Program-made: the position numbers and the translations under genes
In this document: positions 43,186-56,500 of the stretch, in pieces
Layout of the letters: each line of letters starts with the position of its first letter
Numbering within the stretch: position 1 is the first letter of the stretch
Notes under the pieces: generated by a model
Told to the model about the DNA's origin: nothing
The model's input: only the letters and a program-made list of their open reading frames with translations
Database searches by the model: none
Assembly: GCA_009193035.1 (NCBI GenBank)
Contig: SWDT01000079.1
Location: 1 to 64,000 of the forward strand
Direction of reading: 5' to 3'
From: Halicephalobus mephisto
Lineage: Eukaryota > Nematoda > Chromadorea > Rhabditida > Panagrolaimidae
DNA length: 64,000 bases

Positions 43186-46100
43186 ATGCCGCCGAGTTCA
43201 CGTGGCACGCCGGGCTCGGAACGGTTGCGGCAGTTGGAGGAACTCTACCTCCAAGGAGTCCCCGGTGATTCTAACACTCTCAGCTTGGAAACATTACTGG
43301 ATGTCCTTGTTTGCCTCTACGATGAATGCTGTAACTCCTCTCTCAGGAAAGAAAAAGCTATTGCTCAATTTGTTGATTTCGGTAAGCCTTGAAAGTCAAT
43401 TTTGATATATCAATTTTCTTTTATAAAGTATAGAAATCACTTTTGATATATCAATTTTCTTTTATAAGATGTAGAGATCAATTTTGATATATCAACTTTC
43501 TTTTATAAGATGTACAAATCAATTTTGATATATCAACTTCCTTTTATAAGATGTAGAAATCACTTTCGATATATCAATTTTCTTTTATAAGATGTAGAAA
43601 TCAATTTTGATATATCAATTTTCTTTTATAAGATGTAGAAATCACTTTTGATATATCAACTTTCTTTTATAAAGTATAGAAATCACTTTTGATATATCAA
43701 CTTCCTTTTTTAGCCCGTCCTGTGGTGGAGAAAATTAGGACTCTTCGTCTTTGTCGAGAAGATTTTGAATTGTTAAATGTAATTGGAAGAGGAGCTTTTG
43801 GAGAAGTCGCTGTCGTTAGAATGGTCAATACGGATAAAGTTTATGCAATGAAGATTCTGAATAAATGGGAAATGCTGAGAAAAGCCGACAGTGCTTGTTT
43901 TCGAGAAGAACGGGATGTCATGGTTTTTGGAGACAGAAGATGGATAACCAATCTTCATTTCGCCTTTCAAGATGAAAAAAATCTAGTAAGTTTTATTTTG
44001 AACAATTTCATTAAATAATTGTTAAAAAAGTAACCTATTGTCGAAAGGTTACTGTAAAATTAGGTAGAATTTTTCCTATATTTTTGATTGTTTTTATATG
44101 TAATTATTGATTTTTGAAGGTTTACTGTAGAATTAGATTTAATTTTTTCTATATTTTTGATTATTTTTATATATCATTATTGAGTTTCGAAAGGTTACTG
44201 TAGAATTAGATTTAATTTTTCCTATATTTTTGATTGTTTTTATATATAATTATTGATTTTTGAAGGTTTACTGTAGAATTAGATTTAATTTTTCCTATAT
44301 TTTTCTTATATTTTTGATTATTTTTATATATAATTATTGATTTTCGAATGGTTACTGTAGAATTAGATTTAATTTTTCCTATATTTTTCTTATATTTTTG
44401 ATTATTTTTATATATAATTATTGATTTTCGAATGGTTACTGTAGAATTAGATTTAATTTTTCCTATATTTTTGATTATTTTTATATATAATTATTGATTT
44501 CCGAATATAAAAATCTTTTATAATCTTAATATAGGTAATGTTAGATTTTAGAAAATATGTACTTCTAAATAGTTGGTTATAAAATCACTTGATTATGAAA
44601 TTGTCACAGAAAATCAAGTTTCAGAAGTTCATATTGAGAAAATTTCGTAAAAAAATGATTTTTAATTTTTATAATTTTGAAATTTATTTAAAAAAATAAT
44701 TTTAATTTTTTAGTTTTTAAAATTTTAGGAATTTTAAATTTTTTAAGAATTTTTAAATTTAAATTTTTTTTATTTTTTTTAAATTTTATTGTATTTTTTA
44801 GTATCTTATTATGGATTATTATATTGGCGGTGATTTATTAACTTTGCTTTCGAAATTCGAAGAAACTATACCCGAAAATATTGTGAGATTTTATGCGGCA
44901 GAAATGGTTCTGGCAATTGATTCGGTTCACAAGCTGGGATACGTCCATAGAGATATCAAACCAGATAATGTTCTTTTAGACATAAATGGACATGTTAAAT
45001 TGGCAGATTTTGGATCGTGTTTAAAAAGACAAGCAGATGGTACAGTATTTTCTAGTACAGCTGTAGGAACGCCGGATTATATATCACCTGAAACTTTGCA
45101 AGCAATGGAAGACGGAAGAAACGTCCATGGAGTTGAATGTGATTGGTGGTCTTTAGGGATATGCTTATATGAAATGCTATATGGTGAAACTCCTTTTTAT
45201 GCGGAAAGTTTGGCAGAAACTTATGCGAAAATAATGAAACATCAAGATATGTTGGAATTTAACGAAGAATTCAACGTCAGTGATGAAGCGAAGGACTTGA
45301 TTCAGAGATTGATATGTCCGAAGGAAGTAAGATTGGGAGTTAATGGATTAGACGACTTTAGAGAACATCCGTTTTTTGCTGGAATTGATTGGGAAGGGAT
45401 AAGAGACATGGAAGCGCCGTATAAACCGGCGGTGTGTAGTCCTACGGATACTTCTAATTTTGATATTGATGAAAGTGATACAGGACCTCAAAGAGATCAA
45501 AGACCTCCTACTGTATCGGGACACTTTACTGGACATCATTTGCCGTTTATTGGATTCACGTATACTCATGATAGTTTGTTGTCTGATTGTAAATCTTTGG
45601 CGGATTCGGCTAGATCTGCGTTGGATGTGGTTATGGGAGGAGAAATACCGTCTGCAGTGGCGGTGAAGGGATATGAACGGAGAATTCAGAGATTGGATCA
45701 AGAAAAACAAGAACTTCAAAGAAAATTAAAAGAAGCAACTGCATTGATTCAAGCTAAATTAACTCCCGGGACTTTGGAAACACAAAGTAATAATAATTCA
45801 GAACAGATTATTGCACAATTGAAAGATGAAATTCAAATTTTGAAAACTAGACTTGAAGATGAAAGTAATAATCAGAAAATGGCAAAACCGGCAGATGTGG
45901 AAGATTTGGAGAAAAAAAATAAAGAACTTAAAGAAAAAAATAAACAATTGATTTTGGATAAACAAAATCTTCAAAAATCGGTTGAAGATTTGACAGAAAA
46001 AATTCAAAATGAATCAAGTGAATGGAAAAAAGCCCTAAGGGAACGAGACGTAGCTAGACAAGATTTTGATGAATTAAATTCGACTTTAATTGAAGAAAGA

Positions 46101-49100
46101 ACAATAATTTCGAAAATTGAATCACAATTGAAAGAAAAAGAAAGAATTTTAAAACAAACAGAAGAAAAATTAGAAATTTCTAAATCAGCATTTAAAGCAA
46201 CAAAAATTGCTAAAGATGAAATTGAAGAAAAATTAGAAAAAATAGTAAGTGAACTTGAAGCAGAAAAAGTGGCAAAATCGATTCTTGAAGCGAAAGTTCA
46301 AAATGAATCACAAAAAGGACAAGAATCAGATGAAGTTAAAAAATTAAATAAAGAATTAGAAAAATTAAATATTCAATTATCTGAATCAATTGCAAATGAT
46401 GAAAGAAGAAGAGCGGATTTAAGAGTAAGTTTATTTTTGAATTTTATAAATTTATAAAAATGTATTTAAATTTTATAAATTTATAAAAATGTGTTTAAAT
46501 TTTATAAATTAAAAATATGTTTAGTTTGTTTTTGTAGAAGATAATAGTAAATTGCTGGATTGTTAAAAAATAATTTTTGAATAATTGTAAAAAATCGTGT
46601 AATTTTTTGATTTTTGAATAAGTGTAAAAAATGACGTAATTTTTTGATTTTTGAATTCGCGCGCAGACGAGCGAGGTATGTAGAAATAGGGAAAAGTGGA
46701 AAAAATGGCAAGTAGAGTTGTTTATTGAAATCGACTCGCGCTGTTTTTTAGGTTTTTTCGACAATCCTAAAATTTCTTAAAAATTCGTTCTAGAACAACT
46801 TTAACTACTTTTGTTTTTTAATTTTTTATGGTTTTGTTTTCAGAGACAGAACGACGACTTGACTAGGGCTTTGGATGAGTCTCAACAAGCTTTACAACAG
46901 CTGAAAGCAGATCATGAAGATGACAAGTTGGCCTGGAATAAACAACATCAAGAACATATGGAGAGTATTCAGCACTTGTTCGAGAACAGAATGGCCGCAT
47001 TGGAAGGAGAAAACAAGGCTGTGAAATCAGAAAATGAAGACTTGAGAGCTTTGAATAACGAGCTTCAGAATCAACTGAATGCAGCTCAACAGGGATCGAT
47101 GGCGGATATGCAGGAATTAATCCAAATGTTCAATGATGAAAAAGATTCAAGAGCTTCGCTTCAGCAATTAGCCAGTAGACTTACTCAGGAACTGGAATCG
47201 ATGAAGCAACAGCAGACCGGAAGTCACTATGCCACGCCATCTGGAGCTGAAAAGACCTGGGGAAGTAAAAGGATTCAAAGACAAAAGTATTACGAGAGAT
47301 TTGATGCCCAACAATCATTGGAAGTGGAGATCAAAGCAAAAGAACAAGCTTTACATGAATTGAGAATCGTCAGGACGAAATGTGAATCAGCAGAGAAAGA
47401 TTTATATGAACATTCTCTAAGATTACGTCATCAACAAGATGAAATAGAAAAATTAAAGTTGGAAAACAGAAGATTAAGGGAACAAATGGAAAGATCGGAT
47501 ATCCCGGCAATTTCAGATGATTCAAGAAATCATTCGAATTTTTTCAACATGTTCAAAAATGCGAATGGGAGTCAAATATCACCAGTGACGAGAGGAGAAT
47601 ACGGGTACAGTAATGAATTCGAGATCAGCTCGTCGATGTCAAGAGGATCGTCTCAGTTTGCAACGTCATCGCCGTATGAAAACGCAAATCCTCAATATAA
47701 CAATTTCCAGGATGTTATGAACGCTACTCCAAGTGCGACATCTACGTTAATTGCAGGTGGATACGGTAGAGGAAGTCCTAAAGTAATTCAGACGTTGAAC
47801 AGTGTACTCAATGGCAAAGGACACAGATTTACTCATGCTGAACTTCCGGCTCCGACGAAATGCAGTTACTGTAGTTCTATTTTGATTGGATTGGACAGAC
47901 AAGGACTGTTTTGTCAAGATTGTCAATACGCATGTCATATTGGATGTGTGGAGAAAGTACCGCAAGAATGCCCCGTACCGCCGAAACAGAAAAGACCACA
48001 CGGGATTGACCCTAAAAGAGGCGTCGGAACTGCGTATGAAGGTATTGTTAAAACTCCGAAACCGACAGGAGTGAAACGAGGGTGGCAACATACATATGTG
48101 GCTGTGTGTGATTTTAAACTTTATCTTTATGATTGTACTGTGGACAAACAAGGAAAAGCTCTGTCGATTGATCCATATATCAGACAAGTATTGGATATGA
48201 GAGATCAAGATTTCAAAGTAAGTCAAGTCATGGAAAATGATGCTATTCATGCAAGTAAAACAGATTTACCGAAGATTTTCAAAATTACCTACAGTCAAAT
48301 TCATTCATCATCGCCGAATGTTTCTGGTGATGGATTAAATAATTCAGAAAATTCTACAGCAAGACAATATGCGTTATTGATGGCAGATAATGAAGAAGAA
48401 GCGAAAAAATGGGTTATCGCCTTAGGAGAATTGAAGTTATTGTTAGGGAAGTCATATTTGCCAAATACTACGGCTTTTTCTGTCAAAGAAGTTTGTGATT
48501 TTACTGCGATTCCGAATTTAAGAACAGCTTTATGTGCTACAGTAATTGATCAGAATAAATTTGTCATCGGATTTGCGGATCATGGATTGCAGTGTATCGA
48601 ACTTGACAGAGAAGTTAGTTTTTTTAATTTCGTATTTTTAACAAATAATATATCAGTATTTAGTCTAGACTTATTGGTTAATTTAAAGTCGAAATTTAGT
48701 ATCTCGGAATTTTTTATAAATTTTTTGCTTAATAATCGAAATTTAAATTTCTTAAAACATGATTTTCGGAATTTTTATTTTAAAAAATTGTGTTTTATCC
48801 AAATTAATTTTTCAAGTTTTTTCTCAAAACACGATTCATTGGGTTTTTATTTTTTAAAACGAAAATTTTCAGACTATTGCTCCTGTTGGAGGAGAAAAAG
48901 AAAACAACAAAAGATGTGTAGAAAAAGTCATATATGATGCTGAGGAACAACTTCTTCTGGCTATCACAGGAAGTTCAAGAGATAAGAATGTAAGACTTAT
49001 TCCAACAGCAGCGTTGGATGGAAGAGATTTGAAATGGATTAAAGTTGAAAATACAAAAGGTGTGCATTCTCTTACTTGGGGTAGAGGAGCCGGAAATAAA

Positions 49101-50916
49101 CATTATTTTGCTGCTGCTGTTGGGAAAACTATTTGGCTTTTTGAAATAGATAGATCTACGAGAAGACATCGACCTGTGAGGGAAATTGCAATGCCAGGAC
49201 AACCTCAAACGATTAAAATTGAATTTGGAAAACTTTTAGTTGGACTTCCTGGAACGTTCAGGATGTGGGATTTAACGACGATTTCGCAATCATGTAAGTT
49301 TTTAATTTTTTTATGGAAAATAGTAAATTGCTGGATTGTTAAGAAGTAATTTTTGAATAAGTGTAAAAAATGACGTAATTTTTTGATTTTTGAATAAGTG
49401 TAAAAAATGACGTAATTTTTTGATTTTTGAATTCGCGCGCAGATGAGCGAGGTATGTAGAAATAGGGAAACGTGGAAAAAATGGCAAGTAGAGTTGTTTA
49501 TTGAAATCGACTCGCGCTCTTTTTTAGGTTTTTTCGACAATCCTAAAATTTCTTAAAAACTTAAAAAATTCTTTCAAATTGACTGAAATTTTTATTAATT
49601 TTTAAAATAAATATAGTTTTTTATACATGAAATGATTTTTCAGCTCTGGTCAACTTTGAAGATGCTTCTTTGCAATTCCTGAGTGCAGCGATATATGATG
49701 CTCATATGGTAATCAATGTATCGGGTCAGCCGGATGCAGAAGAGTATTTGCTTGTGTTTTCTAAGCTTGGAGTATACGTAGATGGCCAAGGAAGAAGAAA
49801 ACGATCTCAAGAACTGATGTTCCCGTGTAAAGCAGTCAATGGGTTCTCGTTCGTTAGACCTTATTTGTGCTTATATGCGGATCAGCAAGTTGACGTTTTT
49901 AATGTTGAGTCTGCTCAATGGGTTCAAACGATCAATTTGAGGAAAGCGAAACCTTTGGGTGATGAGTGTATTCTGTCCTTATGCCATATTTTGGATATCC
50001 CATATGTCGTCATGCTGAGCCATGTTGATGCGAAAATGTCAGATGAGTTGGTTCTTCCGAATTTGAGTCAACTGCAGCAGAAAGTAAAAAGAAGAAGAAA
50101 ATTCAGTGTTAAAACTACTAAGGATGATGGGAAACATGGCGACAGAAGAAGTCAACTGCCGATTAGTGCCCCTTCTAACTTTGTTCATGTTAGTCATATG
50201 GGACCGAATCATGTTGAACCACTTCAGAGTCTTCTGGATGAATCTCATTCAAATTCTAATATTACTAATACAAGCACTAAATCTCATGGATTGATTGATT
50301 TATATGCGATGAATACATCAACCGGAAGTGCAGGAAGTAAATTTGGAAATCCTGTCATGAGATCAACAAGTAGTTCAAGTGCTGGATTTCATTCTGTTCA
50401 TCAAAGGATAAGAGAGGATGCTAGACCGTTGAGTTCTCATAGTAGGACTTCAGATGGTGGGTTTTCAGTGTATTTAATTTTTATTAAAGTTGGAACTTTG
50501 TAGATTTTAAGAATTTCATATTTTTAGAAAACATTGAAATTTGGTAGAAAATTCTAGATTTCTTTGGAATATTGTGGAACTTTTTGAGATATCTTGAATT
50601 TTTGGGGGATTTTAGGATCCAGTAGAAATTCTGAATGAATATCCGAAACCCAAAATTCTGAGAGTTTCTAGAATATTCTAAAAAGTCGTGTTTAAAAGAT
50701 TTTATAAAAAAGTATTTTTAACTTGTGTGGTTTTTCAGGTTCATCGTTGGGAAAAGACACTAAAATCTCATCTAGTTCAGACCCAAACAATGATAGTGAT
50801 TACTTGGTTTGTTTTTGATGAGGGAAATGGGTTTAATTTTTAACGATTTTCAGGAGCCCATATCTTCGGGTCGCCAAGTAACGAATGCCTCTACTTTGGC
50901 CAGTCATGTTGACTAA
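43186..50916 (+). CDS. mrck-1: MRCK, Cdc42-binding myotonic-dystrophy-related kinase
   Basis: Eight exons: 43172-43381, 43714-43985, 44802-46424, 46844-48613, 48873-49293, 49644-50456, 50739-50806 and 50854-50916. From ATG 43186 they give 1741 residues with no frame problem. Order: N-terminal dimerisation helix ([14 protein letters not shown]); AGC kinase ([29 protein letters not shown] near 203-212, ADFGSC near 224, GTPDYISPE); hydrophobic motif region [11 protein letters not shown]; long coiled coil (about 380-900); C1 domain ([17 protein letters not shown], about 1022-1072); PH domain; CNH domain (about 1250-1530); CRIB motif [15 protein letters not shown] near 1600. MRCK acts below Cdc42 to phosphorylate myosin light chain and its phosphatase, driving apical constriction and morphogenesis. 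The start follows a TTTCAG acceptor by 14 bases. Length is at the upper end for the family. Confidence 0.97.
43390..43710. repeat. minisatellite, 40-bp unit, about 8 copies (mrck-1 intron)
   Basis: The unit reads CTTTTATAAGATGTAGAAAT then CA(A/C)TTTTGATATATCAA. It fills the intron almost completely. Confidence 0.92.
44020..44510. repeat. minisatellite, about 75-85-bp unit, 6 copies (mrck-1 intron)
   Basis: Units: GTTACTGTAGAATTAGATTT, AATTTTTCCTATATTTTTGA and TTTTTATATATAATTATTGA. Copies differ by an extra TTTTCTTATA insertion. Confidence 0.88.
46590..46770. repeat. dispersed intronic repeat, mrck-1 intron 4
   Basis: TTTTTGAATTCGCGCGCAGA, CGAGCGAGGTATGTAGAAAT, then AGGGAAAAGTGGAAAAAATG and ATCGACTCGCGCTG. 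Nearly identical to 49360-49555 and close to the two copies near 15.2-15.5 kb. Confidence 0.85.
49360..49555. repeat. dispersed intronic repeat, mrck-1 intron 6
   Basis: Second near-identical copy inside the same gene. It includes the preceding GTGTAAAAAATGACGTAATT phrase and the following TCGACAATCCTAAAATTTCT phrase, so the mobile or copied unit is at least 190 bp. Confidence 0.85.
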
Positions 50917-51319
50917 ACAGCTTTCTCGTGTCTCGGTTATATCAATTCACTATTGTCTCAAAGTGCTCCTTTGCAAATCAAATCAAGACTTTAAATGTTT
51001 AACTTAACAGCTACAATCGATTTTTTGCTGAATACATAATGTGTACAGATTTGAGAAAAATAAATTTTTAAAAATAATTGTAGTCTTTGGATTGGTTGGT
51101 GCTGTTGGCGGGGTGTTCAGAATGCCAATTCTTGGATTTGGAGAAAAAAATGAATTTTTTAAGGATTTTTTGTGAAATGAAAATTTTCGAGTGTTTTGAA
51201 TGCTAATTTTTTGAAATTTTATTTTGTATAGATAGAAATTTTAAGAAAATTTAAATTTTTAAAAGTAATTTAAAATTTTAAAACTTGAATAAAATATTGA
51301 TTTTGGCCAAATATTTTCA

Positions 51320-53515
51320 ATGCCAAAGTTTCCTAGACAGCAGTTGATGTCTTTGTTTTATCGAATTTTTTTAAATTCTTCTTTTGGAATTTTTAAAGTT
51401 AATAAATCTTTTTCATTTTTGAAAATGAGCTGTATTGGAACCCATGATGGAAATTTCCATTGTGATGAAGTTTTAGCTTGTTTTATGCTTAGATGTCTTC
51501 CGGAATATAAGAATTCTCCCGTTGTCAGGTTTGTTAGTTTTTTAATTTCCATGTGAAAGTTCTTAACTTTTCAGTTTTTTAATGTAAAAGTACCTAAATT
51601 TTCAGTTTTTTATATATAAAATTCTAAATTTCTAAATTTTCAATTTTTTTATATAAAATTCTATAATTTTCAATTTTTTAATATAAAATTCTAATTTTCA
51701 ATTTTTTTATATATAAAATTCTATAATTTTCAATTTTTATATATAAAATACCTAAATTTTCAATTTTTAAATATAAAATTCTAATTTTCAAATTTTATAT
51801 ATAAAATTCTAAAATTTTCACTTTTTATATATAAAATTCTTAAATTTTTGATTTGTAAGAGTTCCAGAATTTAGATTTTATATGAAATTTTGGGATTTCC
51901 TGTTTTTTAAGTATGTGTAACTTCGTTGATTTTAATTTTTAGAACTCGAGACCCGGAAATCCTGAAGACCTGTAAAATTGTCGTCGATGTTGGAGGGGTC
52001 TATGATCCGAATCTTCTTCGTTTTGACCATCATCAGAGGTAGAAACATTTACGATTCGATTTTTAACTTTTTTCAATTTTAGAGATTTCAAGGAGACGAT
52101 GAAGTCGTTAAAAACGTTGGATTACGATACTAAGCTGAGTTCAGCAGGACTCGTTTATAACCATTTCGGCAGAAGAGTCATTGCGACGTTATTGGAGTTG
52201 GATTCTACTGAGAGTCCTGTCATGGATATTCTATTTTCAAAAATGTACGAAAACTTTGTTCATTCAGTTGACGCTATTGACAACGGCATTAATCAGTTCG
52301 ACGGAGTTCCTCGGTGAGTTTGCTTTTTATAATATAACCTGTTTCCCGCAGAGTACCGTAGTGTCGTGCTTTTTAAAATACCCATAAGTACTTCTATAGG
52401 TACTTCCATATATAACTATTAATCCTCAATGGCAGATAGAAGAATAAACCTCATACCGCAATCCAGAAGTTTCTAGATTCACTTAGGGAGCTTGTTTAAA
52501 ATATATAAGGCTGACAGGGGGAGGGGATCCTGGAAAAGTGCCATGAAAGTCTTACATATTTTAGGCAAGCTCCCTTATAGGAAATATGTTTATGAAAACT
52601 TTAGTTGCTGTCAAAACAAGAAACAAAAGTATTAATAATCTTTACTCGAACAATAAGTCACATACAATTTGATATTTTTCTACCACGCAATACAACCGGG
52701 AATCTAACTTATTCCTTACTGTATTCCACACCCCTGATATTCAGGCCATCTCTTCAAATCCTTTCTGCTTTAGTTTTCTATCCTAATAATTACGAAATTG
52801 TCATATTAAACAGAAATTGTAATGTAACTTACTGTAGTTCCTGGCAGATTCTGGAAATTTGTATCTAGACAATTTTGCAAAAATATTATTTTCAATTTTT
52901 TAATTTTAGGGTTTTTGAAATTTGTGAAAATTTGAATTTTTAATTTTGATGTAAATTTTTAGTTACAAATTGGCTAGCACTCTGAATTCTCGAGTGAATT
53001 CTCTTAATCCTGCTTGGAACTCGAATGATGCTCCTGATATTCAATTCCAGAAGGCCATGGAAATTGTTGGAGAAGAATTCACTGATCAACTTGGTTACAT
53101 GTACAAGTCTTGGTTGCCAGCTCGGGAATTTGTTCAAAAAGCTATCAATGAAAGGAAGAAATTTCATGAAAGTGGAAGAATACTAGTGTTAGAGAACAGT
53201 TCTTGTCCGTGGAAGGATCATTTTCTAGAAATTGAAAAAGAACAAAATTTAGAAAATGAAAAAATAACATATATTTTGTTTTCGGATAATCATGGACAAT
53301 GGAGAGTTCAAGCAATTCCTATAGACATTACGAATACTTTTGAGAATCGATATCCATTGCCTGAGGAATGGAGAGGTTTCAGAGATGATGAATTGTCGAA
53401 AATTACAGGAATTGAAAATTGTATTTTTGTTCATGCTACTGGATTTATTGGTGGAAACAAAACCCTCGATGGTGCTCTTAAAATGGCAGAAAAAGCATTA
53501 AATAAACAAAAATGA
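51320..53515 (+). CDS. MYG1: MYG1 exonuclease family protein
   Basis: Exons 51320-51528, 51943-52038, 52083-52313 and 52963-53515, 362 residues. Family marks run from end to end: [29 protein letters not shown]...[66 protein letters not shown] and [14 protein letters not shown]1 is a DHH-type metal-dependent 3'-5' RNA exonuclease of mitochondrion and nucleus; DHH here is FDHHQ. The first 36 residues before SCIGTHDG are basic and hydrophobic ([20 protein letters not shown]), a plausible mitochondrial presequence. Met36 would give a cytosolic or nuclear form. In C. elegans, as I recall, the MYG1 gene lies near an rmd gene on cosmid C27H6, which would make this order conserved. Confidence 0.95.
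51540..51850. repeat. short tandem repeat in MYG1 intron 1, about 30-bp unit
   Basis: About ten degenerate units of AAATTTTCAATTTTT-ATATATAAAATTCT. Confidence 0.8.
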
Positions 53516-53585
53516 AATATTACGGTAAATTTATAGTTTTTTGTTGAATTTTATAAATTAATTTTAAAAAAAAGTTGATTTTAAA

Positions 53586-56500
53586 ATGGTTTTTTTTAAC
53601 CATTTTTATATTTTTTTGAATATTGTGGTGTTTTTTGTGATTTTTTTTTCATCTTTTACTTTGAAGCCTGTATTTTCAATGTTGATTGATCCAGTATCAG
53701 GAACAGTTGCTGTTCTTTCAGGAATCGTACTTGTTGATGTTGCGATGAGATTTTTTTTCTGGAGATCAAACAAGAAATTTAACGAAATTAAAAATGAAAT
53801 AAATGAATTGAAAATTGAATTAAAATTGTTAAAAGAAGAATTAACCATAATTAGAAATAATATAAAAGAAAAAAATAATAGAAAAGTAAGTTTTGCACAA
53901 TTACAATTGCCAGTAAGTAGAGGACAATCAACATCAAGTACAAGTGAATATTATGATGCAACAGAAGAATGGTAAGTTTTTTAAAGTAATTTTCCAAAAT
54001 TTTTAAAAAGTAATTTTATTTTTGATTTTTTTGTATTTTAAAAAGTCAAGTATTATTTCTGAATTTTTTGTATTTCAGAAAAGTTTTAATTTTTTTTATT
54101 TCCAGAATTTTTTAAAAGTAATTTTATTTTTAAGTTTTTTGTATTTTAGAAAATCTTAAGTTTTATTTTTGATTTTTTTGTATTTTAGAAAAGTTTTAAT
54201 TTTTTAAAAAGTAATTTTATTTTTGAATTTAAAAATATTTTTATTTTTTATTTTTTAGGTTGTCTAATTTGGGATCAGCAAGAGATGATGAACAACCATT
54301 GTTGCCAACAAATAATGGAATATCGAATGATGCTATGTCATTTGATTTAATTGAGGCTTGTTTTTTTTAAAAATTTTCTTACATCAATTTTCCCATGGTG
54401 TTAATGATTGTACGATAAGTGTTTTTTAAATTTAAAAATTAATTTTTTTAGATCATTTTTAAAAATGAAAATTGTAGAATAATTTTGAAATTTTTGAATT
54501 AGATTTTAGTTGATTGGTATTTTGAGTATTAAAATAATTTGGAAACGAAAAAAATGTTTTTTATAAAATTAAAAAACTACGAAATGGTCCATTTTTTGTT
54601 TTAAATTAGTTTAGTAATATAATTATTGATATATTAAATTACTTTAAATATTACAAAAATTTGTCTAAAAAGATAAAAATGAATCGTTTATTAGTTAGGG
54701 TAGTCATTCGTTAAATTCGAATTAGTTTTGATAATTTTTAAATGACTTAATTATTTTTTAAATTTAGTATATCTACTGAAAAGTGAATTTTACGAAATAA
54801 AAACCAAATTTATCAAAAAATAACTGCGAAATGGTCAATTTTTTGTTTTAAATCAGTTTAGTAATATAATTATTGATATATTAAATTACTTTAAATATTA
54901 CAAAAATTTGTCTAAAAAGACAAAAATGAATCGTATATTAGTTAGGGTAGTCATTCGTTAAATTCGAATTAGTTTTGATAATTTTTAAATGACTTAATTA
55001 TTTTTTAAATTTAGTATATCTACTGAAAAGTGAATTTTACGAAATAAAAACCAAATTTATCAAAAAATAACTGCGAAATGGTCAATTTTTTGTTTTAAAT
55101 CAGTTTAGTAATATAATTATTGATATATTAAATTACTTTAAATATTACAAAAATTTGTCTAAAAAGATAAAAACGAACGATTTATCTATTTATACTTTAG
55201 ATTTTAGTTGATTTTTAAAGTTAATTTTGTTAATATTTTTTAGTTTAGTTTTGTGTAGTTAAAAAAATTAAAAAAGTGAATCCTACAAAATAGAGGTCAA
55301 GTACCACAAGAGAGTAGCTGTCGTATAATCAGTATCGATATAACTCCAATCCTGGCTTAATCATCTAACTCGGATTTGATAACAGTTTTTGCTTCACTTG
55401 CAATTTTTTTAGTTGTGTGCACATCCGTGATTTAAACGTTTATTTGGTCTTTTTTATTTCTCGTTTTTGTTCGTGTTTATTTTTCGCGTTTTTTGTAATA
55501 TTTGTATTTTTTTATATTTTTATTTCTTTCAGATTTTTTTCATACTTTGGTCTATCAGTGATATATTGATCGTATAGCTTTTTTGCACAAAGCACCATGG
55601 GTATCGATGTAAGTATTGTGGTAGTTATTAACACTTGGAAGACGGATTGTAAGTTTTGTCGCGTTTTGTAGATTTTGGAATGATGAATTGAATGGTATAT
55701 AATATTCTAAAGTTGGGTTGAACTTGAAATATGAAATATTAGGTTGAGGATTTTTTTGCTATTAAGGTTGGAAAAAGTGGTAATTTAATTGATAAAGGAA
55801 TTGGGGAGGTATTTATAGATTTACTATATAGTACATTTAAATATTTACTGAATGGTATATGGTATCAAAAAATTGAGTTAAGTTTAAGAGATGAAACATT
55901 AGGTTGAGGATTTTTTTGCCATTAAGGTTGGCAAAAGTGATAATTTAATTGATAAAGGAATTGGGGAGATATTTATAGATTTACTATATAGTACATTTAA
56001 ATATTTACTGAATGGTATATGGTATCAAAAAATTGAGTTAAGTTTAAGACATGAAATATTAAGTTAAGGATTTTTTTGCTATTAAGGTTGGAAAAAGTGA
56101 TAATTTAATTGATAAAGGAATTAGAAAAATGTTACTTTATTTATTATAATAAGTAATGTACTACCCATTATAATAAACTGCGGATTTTGACTTTAATGTC
56201 GAATTCGGCATTGGAATGTTATATGGTGTTTGATTTAGGGTTTTGGAATCTACAGTACGCGATAAAACTTACAACTTGTCCTCTGAGTGGTAATGCTACA
56301 TGCGAATTAATTTTTATTTTTTTTTAGTTTGAGAAAGTTGATTCTCTTCATGAACAACATGATGGTGAAGCTTGTTACGAAATTTTGAAACCTGTTTATG
56401 ATATGGAATCTGAAGCGAAGAAGAATATTGAAATTTTGTGGAGACTTGCGAGAGCTTGTTATTCGATGGCAAGTGGTCTTCAAGCGAAAGATCCTAAAAA

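Noticed and set aside
46495..46764. Minus-strand frame beginning [18 protein letters not shown]
   Set aside because: It lies in a dispersed intronic repeat and appears again at 49205-49540 and partly at 15.1-15.3 kb. The coding look comes from the repeat.
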